DNA of 19,942 nucleotides from Chloroflexota bacterium (GTDB taxonomy: Bacteria > Chloroflexota > Anaerolineae > UBA3071), in assembly GCA_014383605.1 (NCBI GenBank), contig JACNHM010000293.1, positions 1 to 19,942 of the forward strand. Direction: 5' to 3'. The notes under the pieces are model-generated. The model did no database searches. It was not told the DNA's origin and saw nothing but the letters and a program-made list of their open reading frames with translations. This document shows positions 15,629-19,942 of this stretch, piece after piece (positions within the stretch are counted from its first letter, which is position 1; every line of letters begins with the position of its first letter). Made by a program: the position numbers and the translations under genes.

Positions 15629-16243
15629 CTACCACAAGGTGATGCGCCGTTCCGTGCCGCGGAGCAGCCGCCGGATGTTAGGACGCAGCGCCCAGACGAT
15701 CCAGGCCGCGGCCAGCAGGCCGTACAGCAGGTGAATTGTGGGCGCCAGACCGGGCGCGGCCAGCCGCAGGGTGAGCAGCACCAGCAAGCCGCCCCCGCCT
15801 ACCGAGAGCGTGCCCACCGAGGCGTAGCGCGAGAGGTATAGGGCCAGGATGGCTAAGGGCACGGTGATAGCGCCCGCCACCCAGTTGAGCATGACCAGGC
15901 AAGCGCCGGCCGTGATGCCGCCGCCGCCGCCTTTGAAGCGCAGGAAGACCGGCCAGTTGTGGCCGAAGACGGCGGCCGCGCCCGCCAGGGCCGCAGCCAG
16001 CTCGCTTCCTGCCAGTCGCCGTCCCAGCCAGACCGCCAGCAATCCTTTGCCGATGTCCCCCAGCACCGTCAGCAGCGGCGGCCAGATCTGCCCCGTGGCT
16101 CGCCAGACGTTCGTGCCGCCTGTCCGCCCACTGCCGTGCTGCCGAACGTCCACGCCGTGCAGCTTGCCTACCAGGTAGCCCACAGGGAGCGAGCCCAGCA
16201 GATAGCCTATGACGGTCGCCAATATGTGGTATACGCTCTTCAT
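15629..16243 (-). CDS. plsY: Glycerol-3-phosphate acyltransferase (PlsY family)
   Basis: A 204-residue integral membrane protein with about five to seven hydrophobic segments. The three PlsY motifs are visible: [13 protein letters not shown] (near residue 37; usual form GSGNxGATN), [15 protein letters not shown] (about 95-110; usual form FKGGKG), and [13 protein letters not shown] near the C-terminus. PlsY transfers acyl groups from acyl-phosphate to the sn-1 position of glycerol-3-phosphate. The lysine of the GGKG motif is replaced by glycine, a noteworthy change. A GTG precedes the ATG by one codon; AGAGGG spacing favours the ATG at 16243. It heads the plsY-glpK pair under the promoter at 16397-16425. 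A housekeeping plsY may exist elsewhere. Confidence 0.9.
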   Translation of the reverse strand: MKSVYHILATVIGYLLGSLPVGYLVGKLHGVDVRQHGSGRTGGTNVWRATGQIWPPLLTVLGDIGKGLLAVWLGRRLAGSELAAALAGAAAVFGHNWPVFLRFKGGGGGITAGACLVMLNWVAGAITVPLAILALYLSRYASVGTLSVGGGGLLVLLTLRLAAPGLAPTIHLLYGLLAAAWIVWALRPNIRRLLRGTERRITLW

Positions 16244-16396
16244 CACAACGCCCTCTTGGAATTATTGGCATTGGGCTCATGGCACCCCTGGCACATTGGG
16301 CTTTGCAGGCCAGTTCGCCAATCTACCAACCTACCCATCCACCCGCGTTCAGGAATTAGAACCCCGCGGCTGATGATCCGTTGCTGCCTCGGTCAC

Positions 16397-16425
16397 ATTG
16401 TACACCAGGGCTGGCCAGCGTCCAA
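16397..16425 (-). promoter_or_regulatory. Promoter candidate for plsY-glpK
   Basis: On the minus strand TTGGAC (16425-16420), 17 bases and TACAAT (16402-16397) resemble a sigma-70 promoter. Transcription would begin near 16390 and give a leader of about 147 bases before plsY. It is back to back with the plus-strand promoter at 16446-16474; the two -35 boxes are only 20 bases apart, so one bound regulator could affect both. The leader (16244-16390) also holds two near-copies of GGCAATTGGGCT-like sequence (about 16267-16312) of unknown meaning. Confidence 0.6.
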
Positions 16426-16445
16426 ACTTGGCGACGGCATGGTGC

Positions 16446-16474
16446 TTGACAGCCACTGCGAGGTGTGCTAAAAT
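16446..16474 (+). promoter_or_regulatory. Sigma-70 promoter of the secreted glycoside hydrolase gene
   Basis: TTGACA (16446-16451), 17 bases and TAAAAT (16469-16474), with TGC before the -10 (extended -10). The predicted start near 16481 gives a leader of about 55 bases. It lies downstream of the earliest in-frame ATG (16398), which supports the GTG start at 16536. Confidence 0.82.
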
Positions 16475-16535
16475 CCGCTGCTCCGAGGGGCTTCTGGGGC
16501 ATACATTGCTGCGACGCGCTGGCCAAGGAGACCTG

Positions 16536-18923
16536 GTGAAACGCATAGTCACACGATTGTTCGTGTGTTTTGTCATTATCGCTATCATCCGGGGGACGGA
16601 TGGTGGTTTTGCGGCGACCACCCCCATCGAGACGCCAGTGGTGCACCTGCACTATCTGCCCTTGGTCATGGGCGGCGTCTCAGGGGCCAGCACACCGACG
16701 GCGACGGTCACAGTGGCCCCCACCGCGACGCCCACCGCGACGCCGACAGTCACGTGGACGCCCAAGCCCACCCCGACACCGACGCCCCAGGCGACATCTA
16801 CCGCTACGGCGACGGCCACGTGGACGCCAAAGCTCACGCCCACGCCCACGCTGACGCGCACGCCCTCAGCAACGCCAACTCACACACAGACGGCAACGCC
16901 AACCTCGACGCCGACGGCGATTCCCACAGCAACGCCGACGCATACGCCGACACGCACACCGACCGCGACACCGACGGCAACTCCCACAGCGACGCCGACG
17001 CGCACGCCGACACGCACACCGACGGCGACACCGACGGCAACTCCCACAGCGACGCCGACGCATACGCCGACACGCACACCGACGGCGACACCGACGGCGA
17101 CACCGACCGCGACACCGACCTCGACGCCCACGGCGACGCCGACGCATACGCCGACACGCACACCGACGGCGACACCGACGGCGACTCCCACAGCGACGCC
17201 GACGCGCACGCCGACACGCACCCCAACGGCGACGCCGACGGCGACTCCCACAGCGACGCCGACGCGCACGCCGACACGCACCCCGACGGCGACGCCGACG
17301 GCAACCCCCACGGCAACCCCCACGGCTACCTCGACTCCCACTGGCCTGGTCTGCTGGGAAGGGCAGATCGGTGGTCCGAACGACGACACCACGGTGAGTT
17401 TAGTGGAGCCGCCGGAGAATAACTCCAATTCAGATCGGGTGCGCCTGGGCAGTCAGCCCGAATGGGGAGGTGGCTGGGAGTATGCCACCGGCCTGCGCTT
17501 CACCGGCGTGGCCGTGCCTCAGGGGGCGAACATCACTGCGGCCTGGCTTTCCTTCAAATACAAATACCATACGGGCATGCCGGTGAACGTGCACATCTGG
17601 GGAGAAACTGCCGATGACTCGCAGCCCTTCACCGATGACCATACGCTGGCCCATCTCCGACCGCATACCGTGGCCTCTGTGGCCTGGAACATGGATGCCC
17701 CGCCTGAGGCCGGGGCGTGGTTCGACACGCCGGACATCGCGCCTTTGGTGCAGGAAATCGTCATCCGTCCGGGGTGGTCAACTTACCATGCCTTCTCCAT
17801 ACTGATCGAGAGCGATCCCGGCACCGACAACAACATCAGCGCCTGGGCCTATGATACTGACCCGCTGTGGGCAGCCAGGGTGGAAGTCTGCTACGATGCT
17901 GGCGGCGATCCGGTCAACACCGCAACGCCCACGCCCACGTCTCGGTGGACACCGACAGCGACGCCCACGTCTCGGTGGACGCCAACACCGACGCCGACTG
18001 CTACGCCGACGTCGGTTCCGCCCACGGCAACGCCCACACGCCCGCCGTCGCCGGGGACCAAACAGGGACTGACCTGGACATACTCCAGCAGCATCTCCAC
18101 CCAGAAGATCGCGGCTGCCGGTGCCAAAGCGGTTCATCACTGGGGCTACGATGCCACAAAGGCCCTGGCGGCCATCAACAATGGCCTGGTGTACTACCCA
18201 ATGCAGTTTGGCTGCTCCCAGGGGGCGGCCAGCGTGGACGAAACGGCCATCCGCGCCTTCATCAACGCCTCCCCGACCAAGCTCAAAGGGCTGACCTGGC
18301 TGGCCTTCAACGAACCCGAACTGGCGGAACAGGCCAATTGCACGCCTCAGCAGGCGGCGCAAGCCCTACACAAACTGGATCAGGTCTTGCGCAGGGGCAG
18401 CAACCCTGCTGATTCCACAGCCAAGCTGTACTGTTGCGGCACCGTACATTCCAGCATTGGGACCGTTTATCTGCAAGATTTCGAAGACGCGTACCGTAGT
18501 GAGTACGGTGGGGCTCCGCCCATAGACGGGGTACATATCCACCTGTATTGGGGCGAGTCGGGCAGACTGGACTGGTGCCGTCTTCGCAACCATCTCGACA
18601 ACTTCCGCAGTTGGCAGCAGGGCCAGGCCTGGATGGCCGGAAAGCCTGTCGTCGTGTCTGAGTGGGGTGTCCTTTCCAACTCCGATGATCACCCTGATGA
18701 TCCACAATACATGACAGGCAATTGCACGCCAGGTTGTACTTGCGATATCATGGGGCAGATGTGGAACGCTTTCGAAGAGCGGAGCTACGTACGGCATCAT
18801 CTCTGGTGGACGGCCTACGTTAATGAATACTGGAACAACGGCAATGTGTTCACTAACCAATATGGTACACAACTGACCGATCCCGTGGGCCTCAGGTACC
18901 GCCAGTTGAGCACAGGCGGGTGA
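16536..18923 (+). CDS. Secreted modular protein: Thr-Pro linkers, beta-sandwich domain, clan-A-like glycoside hydrolase domain
   Basis: A 795-residue exported protein starting at GTG 16536 with AAGGAG five bases upstream. A signal peptide ([17 protein letters not shown], cleavage probably near residue 26) is followed by a Thr-Pro-rich linker at about residues 53-269. Residues 273-460 form a probable jelly-roll domain with the pattern [14 protein letters not shown] and [10 protein letters not shown], known from many bacterial exoproteins (DNRLRE-like). A second Thr-Pro linker (about 462-506) leads to a catalytic domain at 510-795. There FNEPE (E593) and VVSEWG (E709) are the likely acid/base and nucleophile of a TIM-barrel clan-A glycosidase, most like the GH128/Asl1 type. 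Several cysteines suggest disulfides. Polysaccharide attachment or degradation outside the cell is inferred; the substrate is unknown. Codon periodicity in the linker reflects tandem DNA repeats. Confidence 0.85.
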   Translation: MKRIVTRLFVCFVIIAIIRGTDGGFAATTPIETPVVHLHYLPLVMGGVSGASTPTATVTVAPTATPTATPTVTWTPKPTPTPTPQATSTATATATWTPKLTPTPTLTRTPSATPTHTQTATPTSTPTAIPTATPTHTPTRTPTATPTATPTATPTRTPTRTPTATPTATPTATPTHTPTRTPTATPTATPTATPTSTPTATPTHTPTRTPTATPTATPTATPTRTPTRTPTATPTATPTATPTRTPTRTPTATPTATPTATPTATSTPTGLVCWEGQIGGPNDDTTVSLVEPPENNSNSDRVRLGSQPEWGGGWEYATGLRFTGVAVPQGANITAAWLSFKYKYHTGMPVNVHIWGETADDSQPFTDDHTLAHLRPHTVASVAWNMDAPPEAGAWFDTPDIAPLVQEIVIRPGWSTYHAFSILIESDPGTDNNISAWAYDTDPLWAARVEVCYDAGGDPVNTATPTPTSRWTPTATPTSRWTPTPTPTATPTSVPPTATPTRPPSPGTKQGLTWTYSSSISTQKIAAAGAKAVHHWGYDATKALAAINNGLVYYPMQFGCSQGAASVDETAIRAFINASPTKLKGLTWLAFNEPELAEQANCTPQQAAQALHKLDQVLRRGSNPADSTAKLYCCGTVHSSIGTVYLQDFEDAYRSEYGGAPPIDGVHIHLYWGESGRLDWCRLRNHLDNFRSWQQGQAWMAGKPVVVSEWGVLSNSDDHPDDPQYMTGNCTPGCTCDIMGQMWNAFEERSYVRHHLWWTAYVNEYWNNGNVFTNQYGTQLTDPVGLRYRQLSTGG
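16692..17339 (+). repeat. Tandem repeat encoding the Thr-Pro linker (60-bp higher-order unit)
   Basis: The basic unit is six bases (ACNCCN, Thr-Pro) or twelve bases (Thr-Pro-Thr-X). From about 16930 a higher-order unit of 60 bases repeats with few changes; the blocks starting 16981 and 17041 are nearly identical, as are 17161-17220 and 17221-17280. It encodes a 20-residue period TPT(H/R)[17 protein letters not shown] related inserted block (about 17095-17140) breaks the phase. The array looks prone to expansion and contraction by slippage or recombination while keeping the frame. Confidence 0.9.
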
Positions 18924-18931
18924 CGTCCATT

Positions 18932-19025
18932 CCCACTGCGCATATCGGCGGCAGTGGGGGTGCGAGAACTCGGCAGTGGCGGGCCTGGCCCAGGAAGTTC
19001 GGCCAGGCTTCGTCTGCTCTTTTTT
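18932..19025 (+). terminator. Two hairpins and T-tract after the glycoside hydrolase gene
   Basis: CCCACTGC (18932-18939) / GCAGTGGG (18951-18958) forms a first hairpin nine bases after the stop codon. GCCTGGCC (18983-18990) / GGCCAGGC (19001-19008) forms a second, followed after ten bases by TTTTTT (about 19020-19025). The T-tract is farther from the stem than in a classical terminator, so the call is tentative. Between here and the lexA promoter at 19117 I see only a C/T-rich stretch. Confidence 0.5.
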
Positions 19026-19116
19026 CCCCCTCCATTCCTCATTCCCCTCTCTCCTCGATCTTCTGCCGCATCACGTGGTGCTGTCTGGCCTTATCTGCGA
19101 ATCTGTGATTCCAGAT

Positions 19117-19165
19117 TTGACAGAGAACAAACGTTCTGATATAATGGCATCAGAACAAATGTTCT
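19117..19165 (+). promoter_or_regulatory. lexA promoter with two SOS boxes
   Basis: TTGACA (19117-19122), 17 bases and TATAAT (19140-19145) form a perfect consensus promoter. AGAACAAACGTTCT (19124-19137) fills the spacer, and AGAACAAATGTTCT (19152-19165) lies at the transcription start, 28 bases centre to centre. Both fit the GAAC-N4-GTTC operator known for Gram-positive LexA. A dimer on either site would block the promoter, so lexA is expected to be autorepressed and SOS-inducible. The in-frame ATG at 19144 is within the -10 and cannot be the start. Confidence 0.92.
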
Positions 19166-19224
19166 CCTGGCGCGTGACAGAGGGCCAGGTCAAGGCTGCT
19201 GGTGGTCAGGAGGGAGGTGTTCAG

Positions 19225-19872
19225 ATGTTACCGGAACTGACAGAAAAAGAAGCGAAGCTTGTCCATTTTCTGGAGCGGCAGTTGCGGCGGCTGCAGGTGC
19301 CCAGTTGTGACGAGATGGCCGGCGCGGCGGGATTCTCGTCCAAGGGCTATGGCATCGCCAGCCTCCTGGGCAATTTGGAGGACAAGGGATACGTGAGTCG
19401 AGAGCGGGGAAGGTCGCGGGCGCTGCGGCTGCTGTACACTGCCGACGGGCAACCGTTCCATCCGGAGACGGTGCGCGTGCCGCTGCTGGGCTGCATCGCC
19501 GCCGGCGAACCGCTGCCCGTGCCCAGCGCCGACTACAATCCCTTCGCTGGCGAGACGCTGGAACTGACGCGGGAGATGCTCGGCGGACACGACGACGTCT
19601 ATGCACTGCGGGTGAAGGGCGACTCGATGATTGACGCCCTGGTAGGCGACGGCGATATCGTGATCATGAAGCATCAGCGCACCGTGGACGATGGCGAGAT
19701 GGCTGCCGTGTGGGTCAAGGGCGGGGAAGAGACCACGCTGAAGTATTTCCATCGCCACGGAGACCGGGTACGGTTGGAGCCAGCAAACCCCACGTACAAG
19801 CCCTTCTTCTATCATCCCAGCGAAGTAGAGGTGCAGGGGAAGGTGCTGACGGTCATCCGGCAATTGGCGTAG
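19225..19872 (+). CDS. lexA: SOS repressor LexA
   Basis: A 215-residue LexA. Residues 1-70 form a winged-helix DNA-binding domain (LTEKEAKLVHFLERQ; CDEMAGAAGFSSKGYGIASL; LEDKGYVSRERGRSRALRL). The autocleavage site is Ala93-Gly94 in IAAGEPLPV. The catalytic dyad is S134 in VKGDSMID and K173 in TLKYF, with spacing comparable to E. coli LexA (S119, K156). RecA-stimulated self-cleavage would relieve repression after DNA damage. The start is the ATG at 19225, seven bases after GGGAGGT; earlier in-frame Met codons lie in the promoter and operators. The DNA-binding domain has a somewhat different recognition region from the enterobacterial protein, in line with the GAAC-N4-GTTC boxes upstream. The gene after it begins 16 bases beyond the stop. 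Confidence 0.95.
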   Translation: MLPELTEKEAKLVHFLERQLRRLQVPSCDEMAGAAGFSSKGYGIASLLGNLEDKGYVSRERGRSRALRLLYTADGQPFHPETVRVPLLGCIAAGEPLPVPSADYNPFAGETLELTREMLGGHDDVYALRVKGDSMIDALVGDGDIVIMKHQRTVDDGEMAAVWVKGGEETTLKYFHRHGDRVRLEPANPTYKPFFYHPSEVEVQGKVLTVIRQLA

Positions 19873-19888
19873 CTCAAGGAGGGTGGTC

Positions 19889-19942
19889 ATGCGCAAGCTG
19901 TTGGAGTTGCAGGCCAATCAGATCGAGGCGGTGCTGGCCGGC
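19889..19942 (+). CDS. Start of an unidentified gene in the lexA operon (runs off the window)
   Basis: ATG at 19889 is preceded by AAGGAGG with six bases spacing, and 18 codons stay open to the window end (MRKLLELQANQIEAVLAG). The gap from lexA is 16 bases, so co-transcription and SOS control are likely. The fragment is probably helical, but too short to assign a family. Confidence 0.7.
   Translation, partial: MRKLLELQANQIEAVLAG

Noticed and set aside
16692..17339. Possible CRISPR array
   Set aside because: The repeats are contiguous without unique spacers, and the frame encodes a Thr-Pro linker throughout.
16834..17428. Val-Gly and Ser/Cys-rich open frames on the minus strand across the Thr-Pro region
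   Set aside because: They are the antisense reading of the ACNCCN repeats; no ribosome-binding site or promoter, and composition is fully explained by the repeat.

Overview
The window looks like chromosomal DNA from a GC-rich, probably monoderm bacterium, most likely a member of the Chloroflexota (Anaerolineae-like). This is an inference from style, not from a marker gene. The clues are the Thr-Pro linkers of the secreted glycosidase, the 'VEVTR..VEVTR' linker after the lipobox of the solute-binding protein, a LexA operator of the GAAC-N4-GTTC (Gram-positive-like) type, CUT1 permeases without a local ATPase, and an AOR-family oxidoreductase.

Fifteen consecutive genes lie on the minus strand, from about 16243 down to 59. 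In transcription order they start with plsY and glpK, which share a promoter near 16400. Next comes a DeoR/GlpR-type repressor with a consensus promoter and a TTG start. It is followed by ugpB, ugpA and ugpE (binding protein and two permeases of a glycerol-3-phosphate/glycerophosphodiester ABC importer) and two related glycerophosphodiester phosphodiesterases, one a predicted lipoprotein and one cytosolic. Then come a TIM-barrel sugar-phosphate isomerase/epimerase-like protein, a HAD-IIA phosphatase, a DHH phosphoesterase, a tungsten-type aldehyde:ferredoxin oxidoreductase (AOR) homologue, a class I glutamine amidotransferase-like protein, an SDR dehydrogenase and a second HAD-IIA phosphatase. 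The first part reads as a glycerophospholipid head-group scavenging system: diesters are cleaved outside or inside the cell, glycerol-3-phosphate is imported, glycerol is phosphorylated by GlpK, and PlsY returns G3P to lipid. How the DHH, AOR, amidotransferase and SDR genes relate to this is unknown.

On the plus strand, a divergent promoter drives a secreted modular protein: signal peptide, long Thr-Pro repeat, beta-sandwich domain, second Thr-Pro linker and a clan-A-like glycoside hydrolase domain. After it come lexA, with two SOS boxes placed on a consensus promoter, and the first 18 codons of a gene apparently in the lexA operon.

The gaps hold several strong secondary structures. There is a terminator-like hairpin and a branched three-stem element between ugpB and ugpA. 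A heptad-phased 61-bp palindrome separates the amidotransferase and SDR genes. A long hairpin lies between the two phosphodiesterase genes, and a perfect 8-3-8 palindrome sits in the ugpB leader. These and the unexplained AOR/DHH/amidotransferase cluster are the parts most worth a second look. Positions 1-58 show nothing I can interpret.
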